A stretch of 64,000 nucleotides of DNA from the NCBI GenBank assembly GCA_028023455.1, contig JAQFVV010006449.1:346812-410811 (forward strand), read 5' to 3'. This DNA is from Epiperipatus broadwayi (lineage: Eukaryota > Onychophora > Udeonychophora > Euonychophora > Peripatidae). Below are positions 1 to 11,296 of this stretch, piece after piece (within the stretch, counting starts at the first letter, position 1; each line of letters begins with the position of its first letter). The notes beneath the pieces are model-generated. The model searched no databases, was not told the DNA's origin, and worked only from the letters and a program-made list of their open reading frames with translations. The translations under genes were made by a program, and so were the position numbers.

Positions 1-182
1 ATGGAAAGTAGGTAATTCACGTGAGAACGTTACTGGTGTGAGAGTTTGATCATATTTAAATATTAACGGATTGCTACTTAAGATGGTGGAATATACCTAA
101 GCTAGCTATAGCAAAGAATTTTAATCTTTAATTTTATACAGGCATTTTTAAAATTTTGTAGTTTTTATTCTAGTGAATATTG

Positions 183-261
<79 letters not shown>

Positions 262-2093
262 AGTTGGTGTGGAACTCTCCTAAAATTATTTTGTTTTTGC
301 TTGTAAAAAGGCAAAAATGTTATTATACTTCATAATTATTATTTTTATATTTTATTTACAATGCTTTATATAAGCTAAAGTCAAAAATTGTTTCCTTTTT
401 TCCATAAAATTAATTAGACAAAGCCTATGCATATAGATTTACCTTCATTGGTATTTAAGCTTAGTTGATCGACATTATTCTAATTTTGAGATTGAACTTT
501 TTTATTAGTTCAATTTTATATGCTTAATAAATAACCTCTCTAAATTGGAACAATGTATATACAACAAAGCCAACGAATGGATTGCTATAACTTTATGTTT
601 ACATGGTCGACTAACGTTTACATTGCTCAGTGAGAAATTCAGTTAGCATTATGGGAAAAAGTCTCTACTCTTTATTTTGACAATACTTGATAAAAATTAC
701 CACCTAAGTTTTTATTAGGAATATGTTTCTTTCACTTCCCGTGTTATTTGATTAGGTAATAAGAAAACATTAAAAATCCAACAGAAAAAAGCGATACAAC
801 CTATATTAATTTTTTTATAAAGTTCATCATCATGTTAAAGTTTGAAACAAATTTAGTTGCAGTTTAAGTACAACCTTCTTATAACATATTGAAGTTATTA
901 AATAAAGGTCAACCTTGTAATAAAAGTATTTTACTGTTTTTTTCCTTTTCACATAAAGTTTCCAATCTATAATTAATAATTACAGAAATACATAATAATC
1001 TTGCAATTCTTTAAATATACACTATGATTGTTTTTCCTACGTTTATGTTTTCATTGAAATATATTTCATTTAATCAAACCTGAAAATATAAACAACAAAG
1101 AAATCAAGTCAGATTCTAGAAACACAATGATTCAAATTATAAACACAAGGCCAACTTGATATAGTTCTTGGATAAGACAATTTAACAAAAGCTAAATTTG
1201 TATTCAAACATTAAGAATGTTTTTGAACTTCATGAGACTACTCTATAGAGTTTGAATGCATATCAGTAGTTAAAGTCACATTTGATTTCCCATGCAGCTA
1301 TTATTGCTAGTTTTTTTTTTTGATATAAACGTGACGATGCAAAAATTAGTTGTTTTATTTCATTAAACTTTGTCAATTGATAAGTCCGAGTTTTATTATA
1401 GAAACCGTGATAAGTATATGTCCTCTTACATAAGTCATCAGCAGCAGCCATTATAGATTCACTTCAAGATAACGACTCCCTTAGTTCAATTCATCTCTGA
1501 TCTCTAGCTTCTTCTCTTAGCATCATTTTTATTAAGCATAGCAATGCAGAAATTATCCCAATATGGAAAATTTAATTAGTAGCATTTGATTAGTTAATTA
1601 ACAGTTATGCAAAATAATATAGAAAATTTATATATTTAATTGCTTGCACACACATACATATATATGATCATAATAAATCATGTATATATGGTTTTGATTT
1701 CATTTATAATAACGTAAAAATATTGTAAACTGAAAGAAACAATAATAAAGACAAATCAAGGAAGCTATGTGTAAATATAAATAAAAGCAAGACTTAATAA
1801 ATAGGCAAGCAGCATATGTGTAAATATAAATAAAAACAAGACTTAATCAATAGGCAAGCAGCAAATGTTAACATCGTAAAATTATGGGAAGGTTGACCTA
1901 TCAAAGTATTAATTGACAAAGACTACGACAATAGTCAAACGCGCTCCTAAGTGACACATATTTTTTGTTCTTTTTAAAAAATAATTAATGTATTTTCTAA
2001 TGTTTATTTATAAGTTTACATATATTACTTTGAAGAAATACAGACATCGATGTGTAGTATTATATATATAATCCAATATATTTATTTTTTTAG
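1..2093. other. Intron/flank with no recognised gene; TA microsatellite
   Basis: No exon of the protease (no TAAHC-type His motif) or other gene is recognised on either strand. A (TA)n array fills 184-259. The remainder is AT-rich unique sequence, apart from a copy of a dispersed repeat near 1761-1970 described separately. Confidence 0.6.
1761..1970 (+). repeat. Dispersed repeat copy with a 49-bp direct duplication
   Basis: A 49-bp unit beginning ATGTGTAAATATAAATAAAA is repeated directly at 1767 and 1816. The whole block, ending in GGAAGGTTGACC and GCGCTCCTAAGTG, is related to both arms of the foldback at 9201-9835 and to a short piece near 38315-38360 (TTAGGAGCGCTTTCGATTA in reverse orientation). 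This is therefore a half-element of a dispersed family. Confidence 0.65.
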
Positions 2094-2377
2094 CATTATC
2101 AGTAGTGGCACTGCCAGTAGAATTGTGAGTGGAATAATACATCTGACAGATTACAATAATAAAACTGATGTTTCTCCAGAATATCAAATAGAAAAGACTT
2201 TTATGCATGGAAAATATGTTGGTGGAGCACCCGATCATTCAAATTATGATATAGCTCTAATAAAATTAAAGGGTAAACTTAATTATTCAAATAATGTTCA
2301 ACCAATTGCCTTGTATGCAAATAAAGAAATAACGGAAATGAATGGAAAAATATATGGATGGGGAAAAACACTTAGAG
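2094..2377 (+). CDS. Serine protease (S1/chymotrypsin fold), internal exon with catalytic Asp
   Basis: Internal coding exon of an S1-family serine endopeptidase, probably secreted. A pyrimidine-rich tract ends in AG at 2092-2093 and a GGTAAAT donor follows 2377, so the exon leaves one base of a split codon (phase 1). The peptide aligns with the region after His57: RIVSGIIHLTD, then DHSNYDIALIKL, which holds the catalytic Asp102, then NVQPIAL and finally YGWGKT, the conserved W-G motif near residue 141. Despite its look, RIVSGI is not the RIVGG activation site, because its spacing to the Asp motif is that of the post-His strand. The His57 exon is not in the preceding 2 kb, so the gene enters the window from the left. 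The open frame extends upstream to an ATG at 2050 but that part reads as intron. Seen: splice sites and motifs. Inferred: secretion. The precise family is unknown; secreted S1 proteases are often digestive, immune or venom enzymes. Confidence 0.88.
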
Positions 2378-2632
2378 GTAAATTAATTTAAAATGTCTCA
2401 CTGCTATAAAGTAACTATATATGGTATAATGTAAACACACAGACACACACAGAAATTCTCATTAATATATGTAATAACTATTATGTTGGGATATATATAT
2501 ATATGTGTGTGTGTGTGTGTAAAATTAAGAGCATGCTAATGAGCTCTAAATAAGCTTTTTTTTTATTTATTTATGATAAATGCTGCTACAAGAGAAGACA
2601 GTCAAATCATTTTTATCTTGGATTGTTCCCCA

Positions 2633-2673
2633 TCCCCAAACTGGTTTCGACCTATTGGTCTCTTCAGTGAGGA
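2633..2673 (-). ncRNA. Hammerhead ribozyme motif, unit 1
   Basis: Read on the minus strand the parts are: stem I TCCTCA, core CTGAAGA, stem II GACC-AATA-GGTC, GAAA, stem III CCAG, cleavage dinucleotide TT, and stem I TGGGGA. Stem I pairs over six positions (one G-U) and stem II is perfect. Stem III is weakened compared with unit 2 (CCAG instead of CCGG), and the residue before the cleavage site is U. The order and residues match the family layout of a type I hammerhead. Activity is not shown. Confidence 0.6.
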
Positions 2674-3060
2674 GTTGGGACATTAGATTCAAAAAACCAA
2701 CTCAAGCAAAGCATTTATCTAAATGTTAATTGTTAGAAGGAGATCTGAAACTTTTAGGCATCTACATGTCTTTAAAGTCAGCTCTCCAACTGAAAAAATC
2801 ATATGGGCCTGAACTTCATTCAGATACTCCATTATTAGTAGGCTTAGCCGTTTAATTTAGCCAAAGCCCCAACAGCAAAATAATAATAATAATAATAATA
2901 AAAAGTCAGATGTCACATGACTTATATATAGCTTGCACTTACAAATATGTAAAATTAAGAGCATGCTAATGAACTCTAAACAAGCTTTTTTTAATTTATT
3001 TATGATAAATGCTACTACAAGAGAAGACATTCAAATCATTTTTATCTTGGATTGTCCCCA

Positions 3061-3101
3061 TCCCCAGACCGGTTTCAACCTATGGGTCTCTTCAGTGAGG
3101 A
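3061..3101 (-). ncRNA. Hammerhead ribozyme motif, unit 2 (best conserved of the three)
   Basis: On the minus strand: stem I TCCTCA, core CTGAAGA, stem II GACC-CATA-GGTT (one G-U pair), GAAA, stem III CCGG, then UC, then stem I TGGGGA. All core residues (CUGANGA, GAAA, UH) are intact and stem I pairs over six positions. The palindromic, loop-less CCGG in place of stem III is the kind of short stem that would favour a dimeric hammerhead, as known for some metazoan hammerheads. It lies in unit 2 of the foldback. Confidence 0.68.
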
Positions 3102-3408
3102 GTTGGGACATTAGATTCAAAAAACCAACTCAAGCAAAGCATTTATCTAAATGTTAATTGTTAGAAACAGATCTGAAACTTTTATTATTACTATTATTAT
3201 TTTTCTGTTGGGGCTTTGGCTAAATTAAATGGCTAAGCCTACTAAATATATGGAGTATCTGAATGAAGTTCAGGCCCATATGATTTTTTCAGTTGGAGAG
3301 CTAACTTTAAAAACATGTAGATGTCTAAAAGTTTCAGATATTCTTCTAACAATTAACATTTAGATAAATGCTTTGCTTGAGTTGGTTTTTTGAATCTAAT
3401 GTCCCAAA

Positions 3409-3449
3409 TCCTCACTGAAGAGACCCATAGGTCAAAACCAGTCTGGGAA
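3409..3449 (+). ncRNA. Decayed hammerhead motif, inverted unit 3
   Basis: On the plus strand: TCCTCA, CTGAAGA, GACC-CATA-GGTC, then AAAA where GAAA is required, CCAG, TC, TGGGAA. The conserved G of GAAA is lost, so this copy is predicted to be inactive although the fold is still recognisable. Confidence 0.55.
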
Positions 3450-3639
3450 TGGGGACAATCCAAGATAAAAATGATTTGAATGTCTTCTCTTGTAGTAGCA
3501 TTTATCATAAATAAATAAAAAAAAAGCTTGTTTAGAGTTCATTAGCATGCTCTTAATTTTACATATTTGTAAGTGCAAGCTATATATAAGTCATGTGACA
3601 TCTGACTTTTTATTATATATATATATGCTGATACATCAC

Positions 3640-3740
3640 TGGTTGCATATATAAAAGATATATTTTGCGGGTTCATCCCCCTTAAAAAAATTAAATATTG
3701 ATATACCAATGTTTCAACTTGATATATATATATATATATC
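3640..3740 (-). repeat. Fragment of Penelope-like 3' region
   Basis: The stretch TTGCATATATAAAAGA through to TGTTTCAACTTGATATA matches, with differences, the sequence at 17900-17980 next to a GIY-YIG fragment. On the minus strand it retains the AAGTTGAAAC part of the hammerhead-like segment but is cut off by a TA microsatellite. Confidence 0.45.
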
Positions 3741-3744
3741 ACAA

Positions 3745-4590
3745 AATATTAAGTCAGATGTCACATGACCTTATTCAAACAAGCTTGTATTACAAATGTT
3801 ATATAAAGAATTTGCAAATAAGCCATTAACAAGCGTTGCAGAATATCCCTTGAGCAAAATAATCTATCCAAGGGTAACATTTGTATTAATATTTGTCTGT
3901 GCCATTGCACATTGGTGACCTAGAGCTGCTAATTCTACCTCCTTTTAACTAATACTCAGCATTTGTCTGAAATATCTCTTGAGTTCTAAGTTCAATTTAC
4001 CTGTGCGAGCTGGTTTATATTCTCATCTTTAGATAAAAGTATGTCTTTAACACAACACCACAGTAAATAATCTATCAAGGACAATTGTAATTATTTAGGA
4101 AGAGCAGACACAATATTCAAAGATAGGAGTTGGCATATCTCATTATAGGCAAGACTTAATGGATAATTTATGTACACATAGATTAATTTTAATATGTCAG
4201 ATAAACATATTATGTTAATTTTATTACCTATGGTAATGCCTGCATGTCTTTACCACATCTGTGAATTATGTTCTTTTATTTTATTTATGCTATTAATCAA
4301 TAAATAGCTGTTAAGATAATATTGGTTTTATATTATTTCTCATTATTTAATTTCAATCCAATTTAATCCTAATTAATCATATAATTAATAATTAATTAAG
4401 GCTGTGAACCTCAAGACTGTGTGCCTGAAAAATGTGAAGATGGGGAGGGAACTCTACAGGTCTAAACACAAGCTTACATCTTTGTAAAAAAGAATGGAAC
4501 CATTCTTTAATTCAGACTACTTTCTGTATGAATAGATGAAACTAAAACATTTAGATCTGAGAGCATGAAGCTATTCAATACTTTACTGAT
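3745..4590. other. Intron sequence, no gene recognised
   Basis: AT-rich intronic DNA. Near 4400-4465, GGCTGTGAACCTCAAG through CTCTACAGGTCTAAA matches one arm of the hairpin repeat at 22325-22472, so a half-copy of that family lies here. Nothing else is recognised. Confidence 0.5.
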
Positions 4591-5700
4591 TAAGTCAACA
4601 ATTCCTATTACACATTAATAGTGGTCCCTTACTTCACATTTTCATGTGCATACTTTTGATCTTCACATAGGTTACATCATTCTAGAATGTATACCTCAAG
4701 AAAATGTTGATAAATTAATGAAAGTGTACCTTGAGAAACATCACATTTCAGAAGTCAAAATTGTCAAAATTATGATGAACAAGAAAATGGAGTATAGGGA
4801 ATGAATCTGCACATGATAAAAAAACTTTATAGACCAAATAAGCAATCTTGTACAGAATATTGCAAAACTCATAACCAAGCTACCATGATGGGAAAGTAGA
4901 TGGGACTTTATCAGATTGTTCCTACTGATAGAGATCTATCCATTCTTGTAGGAACACTGAACTGGATGCAGACACTGTTTTATATGGTATTATTAAAATA
5001 CTTTTTGAAGATGGTCTAGACATACCAAATTATTGTAGATAGAAATGCCCATTAATATCTATAAAAATTGAGGAATTTTAAACCTAGGCTCAGATTGACA
5101 CTGGAAGTCAATTATAAATAATATTGAATAAGTCTCATCTAAATGTAAAAGATACTGACGCAACATTTCATGTATTTCCATTAAAAAAACTCATGTTATA
5201 ATAGAAAATAAGACAGAGTAAAGGCATAACAATTCTCTGTGTGTGTACAAAAAGGAATAAAGGTAATACAATAAGGTCTTATCCTAAAGCCTACTTTAAT
5301 ATAAGTAGTGATGTTTGTTTTTGATTTAATGTACCATAGGCAATATCTAGTAAAGAAGATATTCACTTTAGTGACAACAAAACCTAGGGGTATCTATGTG
5401 CCAGTTGCATTCAGGAAAATACATGTGTAACAGACATTAAAAAAAATGTTCAAAAATATAATTAACCATTACTTTTAGGAACATGGAAAAACAATCTTTT
5501 TATAGACATCATACACCACAATTGATTAAAACTAAACTAGCAAGCACAACTGAATAGATTAATGAAAAGAAAAACTTCCAAATAGAATGTGATAAACATA
5601 ACAGAAAATGTTAAAAACTAAAGTTGTGGTGCACAAAAGCCACACCCACTTTATGTTGGATATCAACCAAAAAATTTCCAATATATATTTTTTTAGGGAT
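4590..5700 (+). pseudogene. Degenerate Ty3/gypsy-like pol relic (aspartic protease motif)
   Basis: In one frame, 5088-5150 reads AQIDTGSQL, then a stop, then IILNKSHLNVKD, which resembles a retroviral-type aspartic protease (DTGS at 5097-5108). Around 5525-5590 another frame reads QAQLNRLMKRKTSK, resembling the SPAQRLM-R-R segment downstream of gypsy integrase domains. Many stops and frameshifts separate the pieces and neither LTR is seen. Assignment rests on short motifs only. The stretch from about 5700 to 6680 contains nothing that I can identify. Confidence 0.33.
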
Positions 5701-6684
5701 AATGAACCATTAAATAAATGGCATTAAGGTATGATATAAAGTGAAAAGTCTCAAACCTTGTAAGAAAGGAAGTGATATGATAATTAATGACAAAAGTAAT
5801 AGACATGTAAAAAAAACAATTGTATAAATAAGAATAGATGATTATAGAAATATCATTTTTTGCACATTAAGTGGGGAAGTATGAAATAATATATATTAGA
5901 TAGTGGTCTCTGTCTGGAGGTAGTAAATAGAAGGATGATATTAATAGAAGAGACAATTGACAAGATATTTAGGAATATGTAGTAAGATATATTAAGTCTT
6001 CATTAATATTAAATGAAAATAAAGAGAATTATATCTCTCTGTGTGTATATGTTGATACAACATCATATATAAAAGTGTTATGTTTAACAAATATGTTTGA
6101 AAAAAATGTATATTAAATAAGTAATCATTTGAGAAATTAAATATTATTTATTGGTTGTATTTAAATAAATAAAAACAATAAATACTTGCAATGTAATTAA
6201 AAATTAAGAGATAAATTGTATACAAAAACAGACATCGTTTTATGTTAAAACTAATTACTGCAGATTTAAGGATGATATTCGATTGATCAGGATTAATAAG
6301 AATAAAGAGAAATGATATTTTTACAGCATTCCAGTCTTTAACAGAGGTAAATGCAGTATTAACAAAAAGACTTGGCTGAAAAGAAAACCAAACGTTTATT
6401 TTCTTACCAAAAAAATAATTTAATAATATCCAAGTAAAACTACTTTGGCTCACACTCATCCCTCTCAATAATTTCAAAAAAGGTAATATGATATTTTTCT
6501 CTTCAGACTTATTCTTTAAAAAAAGCCTGAATTTTACATTTTGTAAAGAAATGTGACCAAATTTTGATTAATGATTCCAAGGATTTATTATTAATTTCTG
6601 GTTATAATTTCCCTGAGTTACCCAAGGAATTATATAAGTTGGATTATTTTAAAAGAAAAAGAGTTTACTAAAAAATATCTACAT

Positions 6685-6706
6685 ATCATTTATTTTTATA
6701 TGTCAG

Positions 6707-6746
<40 letters not shown>

Positions 6747-6786
6747 CTGACATATAAAAATAAATATACAGATATTTATATTTTTT

Positions 6787-6825
<39 letters not shown>

Positions 6826-6845
6826 ATATGTAAAAAAATAAAATA
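6685..6845. repeat. TA-cored palindromes
   Basis: ATTTTTATATGTCAGC, a (TA)n run and GCTGACATATAAAAAT form an inverted repeat. It is followed by a second palindrome with arms TTTTTTACATATA and TATATGTAAAAAAATA around another TA run. Confidence 0.75.
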
Positions 6846-6868
6846 TCTGTTAATTAAAAACAATATTT

Positions 6869-8981
6869 ACAATAGAATGACAGCCTGTTAAGCTATTTGT
6901 GCAGACACTGTGAGAATGTTATTAATAAATGAATACCTTCGAACAACCACATGATATAGTATTTATATAAGAGTAAAAAGGAATCCTCTTACTCTTATGA
7001 CTCAAATGTTTATATATGAGCAAATCTAAAGTAGTTGTAATGAAGGCGGACTACACAATAGTCACTTTAAATTACTATATATAATGTCTGTATGAATGAC
7101 GCCAATAAAATTTTCTAGAATTTACTAAATGCCACTCTAAACGAAACTAAATCATATACATGAATAAGCATTTATTTTATAACATCTTGCATGCGATTAT
7201 AATTACAATAGAATGACAGCCTGTTAAGCTAATTGCGCAGACGCTGTGAGAATGTTATTAATAAATGAATACCTTCGAACAACCACATGATATAGTATTT
7301 ATATAAGAGTAAAAAGGAATCCTCTTACTCTTATGACTCAAATGTTTATATATGAGCAAATCTAAAGTAGTTGTAACGAAGGTGGACTACATAATAGTCA
7401 CTTTAAATTACTATATATAATGTCTGTATGAATGACGCCAATAAAATTTTCTAGAATTTACTAAACGCCACTCTAAACGAAACTAAATCATATACATGAA
7501 TAAGCATTTATTTTATAACATCTTGCATGCGATTATAATTACAATAGAATGACAGCCTGTTAAGCTAATTGTGCAGACGCTGTGAGAATGTTATTAATAA
7601 ATGAACACCTTCGAACAACCATATGATATAGTATTTATATAAGAGTAAAAAGGAATCCTCTTACTCTTACGACTCAAATGTGGTTGTTCGAAGGTATTCA
7701 TTTATTAATAACATTCTCACAGCGTCTGCGCAATTATCTTAACAGGATGTCATTCTATTGTAATTATAATCGCATGCAAGACGTTATAAAATAAATGCTT
7801 ATTCATGTATATGATTTAGTTTCATTTAGAGTGGCATTTAGTAAATTCTAGAAAATTTCATTGGCGTCATTCATACAGACATTATATATAGTAATTTTAA
7901 GTGACTATTATGTAGTCACACCTTCGTTACAACTACTTTGATTTGCTCATATATAAACATTTGAGTCATAAGAGTAAGATGATTCCTTTTTACTCTTATA
8001 TAAATACTATATCATGTGGTTGTTCGAAGGTATTCATTTATTAATAACATTCTCACAGCGTCTGCACAATTAGCTTAACCCTTTAACTGTCCAATTGTTC
8101 ATTCGCTGCAGGTGGTATCACTCAAAGCTTTTAATTAGCCGATGCACAAAATAATGTATCAATTTTTCAAAAGTTATTGACCGTTTTTTTAAATATATTC
8201 ACTTTAGTTTCGTTTTTAAAAAGTATATTAGTAATTTCTCACATTATAAAAATAAACGAAAGTTTGTTCAAAAATAAATTTTGATTTTTAATTTTAAAAA
8301 TATTTGTTACGGTTGACATGAAAAGAAACGGCAATCATAATTTCACGTTATGATTTTTTTTTCCCGACTTTGCAATAAATAAATAATTCTTGCTAAAATC
8401 GTAACTATTTTTGTAAAATAATATTTATTTTTGACATATTATATGAAAATAATTTGTATTTTATTTGTATTTCATCAAAAAATATTTTTAAAATGCTCTA
8501 AAACATTCGTTTATCATTTTCAAAATAAAACAAAAGCGTTCAGAAATTTTTAATTTTTGGCAGCCATATAAAAATTTTAACAGCCAATAAGATTCAAGAA
8601 AAGATGATGAGAAGGCGGAGCTTTTCCATTTTCTTTTGTTTACAAAATTTCAACAGCCAATAAGATTCAAGAAAAGATGTGAAAAGGCAGTGCTTAGTTT
8701 TTGTTTGACATAAATCATCAATTAATTGATTTTTTACTTGTAAAATAATTCAATAGATGGCAGTATATTATAAAACTTTTTGTGTTCTAAAAAATGACGT
8801 TAAAACCGTAAACGTAGTCCAAAAACTAAGCAATTTACAGCGATGTCCAATTTACTCGATTAAAACGAATATGTATCAAAAATTGCCTCGATTAAGAACG
8901 AGTCAAACAGTTAAAAGGTTAACAGGCTGTCATTCTATTGTAATTATAATCGCACGCAAGATGTTATAAAATAAATGCTTA
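6869..8981. repeat. 336-bp tandem array, head-to-head, split by a MITE
   Basis: Units start with ACAATAGAATGACAGCCTG at 6869, 7205 and 7541, exactly 336 bp apart. The third unit stops near 7680 and the array then runs in inverted orientation from 7681 to 8078, continuing at 8923-8981. A piggyBac-like MITE occupies 8079-8918. Units differ by only a few bases. There is no coding capacity. The structure is a satellite-like or foldback repeat that grew by unequal exchange plus an inversion. Confidence 0.88.
8079..8918. mobile_element. piggyBac-like MITE with TTAA target-site duplication
   Basis: The 840-bp insertion starts CCCTTTAACTGT and ends ACAGTTAAAAGG, giving terminal inverted repeats of about 12 bp with one mismatch. 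It is flanked by TTAA at 8075-8078 and 8919-8922. CCC-type ends at a TTAA target are the signature of the piggyBac superfamily. The uninterrupted target (GCTTAACAGGCTGTC) is present, in reverse complement, in neighbouring 336-bp units, proving the insertion. Inside, CAGCCAATAAGATTCAAGAA is repeated directly at about 8581 and 8652. No transposase is present, so the element is non-autonomous. The 70-codon frame over its right end (8757-8969) crosses the junction and is not a gene. Confidence 0.85.
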
Positions 8982-8993
8982 AAAACAATATTG

Positions 8994-9197
8994 TAATTAT
9001 AATTGAAATAATATTTTTAACGGTTTACAAACAATTACAAACAATCTTTAAATCCGCAGAAGTACTTTCAGTTACTTTTTAACCTACCCCAACTGCCATT
9101 AAGGCAGGTTAAAAAGTAACTGAAAGTACTTCTGCGGATTTAAAGATTGTTTGTAATTGTTTGTAAACCGTTAAAAATATTATTTCAATTATAATTA
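8994..9197. repeat. Perfect 92-bp inverted repeat (hairpin)
   Basis: Arms 8994-9085 and 9106-9197 are exact reverse complements as far as I can read, with a 20-base loop. They begin TAATTATAATTGAAATAA. Perfect identity over 92 bp in such a decayed region implies a very recent origin or gene conversion between the arms. There is no open frame. It is likely a MITE or template-switch palindrome. Confidence 0.9.
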
Positions 9198-9200
9198 TAT

Positions 9201-9835
9201 ATATATATATATGTATATTCAATCTTATAATTGCATATTTATAAATACAGTAATTAGATATATCTAAAGTATAACTTTTAAATTTTTATCCACTTAGGAG
9301 CACTTTCAATTATCCTTGTAGACTTTGTCAATTAACACTTTAAAAGACTATGCTACCCACAATTCCATTATTTTAACGTTTGCTGCCTGTCTGTTAATGA
9401 AGTCTTACTTGTATTTGTATATTAGCATAGCTTCATTTTTTTTTCCTTTTCTTGTTATTTTTTTCAATTTGCAATATTTTTACTTATGTAAAATTATTGC
9501 AAATTGAAAAAACTAACAACAAAAGGAAAAGAAAGGAAGGTATTATATTATACAAATACAAACAAGACATGCAAAGATCTTACAAATTGAAAAAAATAAC
9601 AAGAAAAGGAAAATAAAGGAAGCTATGCTAATATACATATGCAAACAGGACTTAATTAACAGACAAACAGCAAACGTTAAGATTACAGTATTGTGGGAAG
9701 GTTAGCCTTTCAAAGTATGTGTTGACAAAGACTACTAGGATAGTCGAAAAGGCTCCTAAGTGGATAAAATTTTTAATGTTAAACTTTACATATATCTAAT
9801 TACTGTACTTACAAATATTCAATTATACAAAGTAT
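9201..9835. mobile_element. Foldback element, imperfect arms
   Basis: The left arm (about 9201-9485) and right arm (about 9486-9835) are imperfect reverse complements; both carry ATCCACTTAGGAGC in opposite senses and GCATAGCTTC. The right arm has an internal duplication of the segment ending CTTGTTATTTTTTTCAATTTG. Related half-copies lie at 1761-1970 and near 38315-38360. Confidence 0.72.
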
Positions 9836-9861
9836 ATTAATTTCAAGAAACACAGACATTG

Positions 9862-9867
<6 letters not shown>

Positions 9868-9931
<64 letters not shown>
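9868..9931. repeat. (TA)n microsatellite
   Basis: An uninterrupted TA run. Further interrupted TA tracts follow at about 10259-10375. Confidence 0.95.
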
Positions 9932-9934
<3 letters not shown>

Positions 9935-10417
9935 ATTTAAAATTTACATTAAAGCTGTATTATAGATTGTAAATTCAATGTAATAGTTTTCATTATTTGT
10001 ATAAATTTATATATTTCATTAAAAATCTTAATTGGTGTGTGATATAAACTTTAATAAATGATATTAGAAAGAAAAAAGGCTACTTGTGGAATTGGAATGT
10101 CATTATTTGTTAGTTGTTTTTTTTTTTTTGAGTAAACAAATAAGGTGTAATAAATTTTGTCTGTTAAACAGATCATATTTAAGGTAGAATAACCTACAAT
10201 TTTGAGAATTTCTATAGTTTAAAGTAAGACTTTTAAATGAAAATCTTAAATGTTAAATGATATATATATATATATATATATTGATGTCCTTCAATATATA
10301 TATATTGGTGTGCGTATATATATATATATATGTATTGTTTTGAATAGTTATATATATATATATATATATATAACTACAACCATTAAATGTCTGTATTTTT
10401 AAATCATATAATAATAA

Positions 10418-10766
10418 TTCAAACAAATAGATTTAACACAGTATTCAAAATTAAATAATATATTCTTTACCAGAAGTACTTTCAATTGTTTCACTGACAA
10501 TCTTTATCAACTGTTAATACAAACGTACAAAAAATCAAAAAACTTGCATTACCTATCATTCAATCTATTCAAATTTCCCACAATTCTGTTGTCTTTTTAT
10601 TAGCTGATTTTTTGTGGAAATTTGAATAGATTGAATGATGGGTAATGCAAGTTTTTATTTTTTGTACATTTGTATTAACAGTTGATAAAAATTGTCAGTG
10701 AAACAATTGAAAGTACTTCTAGTAAAGAATATATTATTTAATTTTGAATACTTTGTTAAATATATT
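10418..10766. mobile_element. Foldback element
   Basis: Long inverted repeat: AATTAAATAATATATTCTTTACC on the left is matched by its complement on the right, and both arms carry the AGTACTTTCAATTGTTTCAC block. The centre lies near 10590. Arms are about 160 bp with a few mismatches. No coding capacity. Confidence 0.75.
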
Positions 10767-10799
10767 TGTTTGAATTATATATATATATATATATATATA

Positions 10800-11296
10800 T
10801 ACTGATGTGCTTAGATATCCAAGCTTTCAATAATTGATTTTAGTAATCAATACTTTCATTTGTGAAGTGCATAATAAAAAGTAGTATTAGTATTACAAAA
10901 TATAAGGAAATTATGTAATCTTGTTTTAGTAAATCTATTTAATCACATAACTTTAATTCTATTATTGTAATTTTGCCAGCTTATTATAAATTGGGGTAAT
11001 GACCAGACAACATTGCTATTAGTTGTCTATTTATGAAATACATCTTCTGACGAATAGCTCAAGGCTTTGACTTAGACCTGGTATATTTAAGTTTTTAGGT
11101 GTAAAAGTTTTACATTATTGTATTTTTAAATAATATCTCATTTAGATTAATATCTCATTGATAATGTAAGAGTTTTCGTTTGTTCCAACCAACTGTTCAC
11201 ACTCAACATATATATGGTACAGGGAGTACAGTAAATCCTCACAATATTTATACCTAAATAAATATATTCATTTTCTCAATGACCTTTTTTTTACAG
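10800..11296. other. Intron sequence before exon 11297
   Basis: AT-rich intron, no repeat or gene recognised apart from short TA runs. The last 15 bases are the polypyrimidine tract and acceptor of the next exon. Confidence 0.5.

Larger units (their letters stand above)
2519..3567. mobile_element. Foldback element, three related units (two direct, one inverted), each with a hammerhead motif
   Basis: Unit 1 (about 2519-2885) and unit 2 (about 2949-3182) are direct copies starting GTAAAATTAAGAGCATGC. Unit 3 (about 3183-3567) is their inverted copy and ends with the reverse complement of that start. Each unit carries the sequence that folds as a hammerhead ribozyme (listed separately). There is no coding capacity; the short frames seen in it are accidental. 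Inference: a non-autonomous retroelement, possibly a Penelope derivative, inserted in the protease intron in a head-to-head arrangement. Confidence 0.75.

Noticed and set aside
2008-2238. Minus-strand frame opposite the Asp exon
   Set aside because: It is an antisense shadow of the protease exon and shows no motif.
6869-8078. CRISPR-like array in the 336-bp repeats
   Set aside because: Units are contiguous, without short repeats and unique spacers, and the genome is eukaryotic.
8757-8969. 70-codon plus frame
   Set aside because: It crosses the right junction of the piggyBac-like MITE into the host repeat, so it is accidental.
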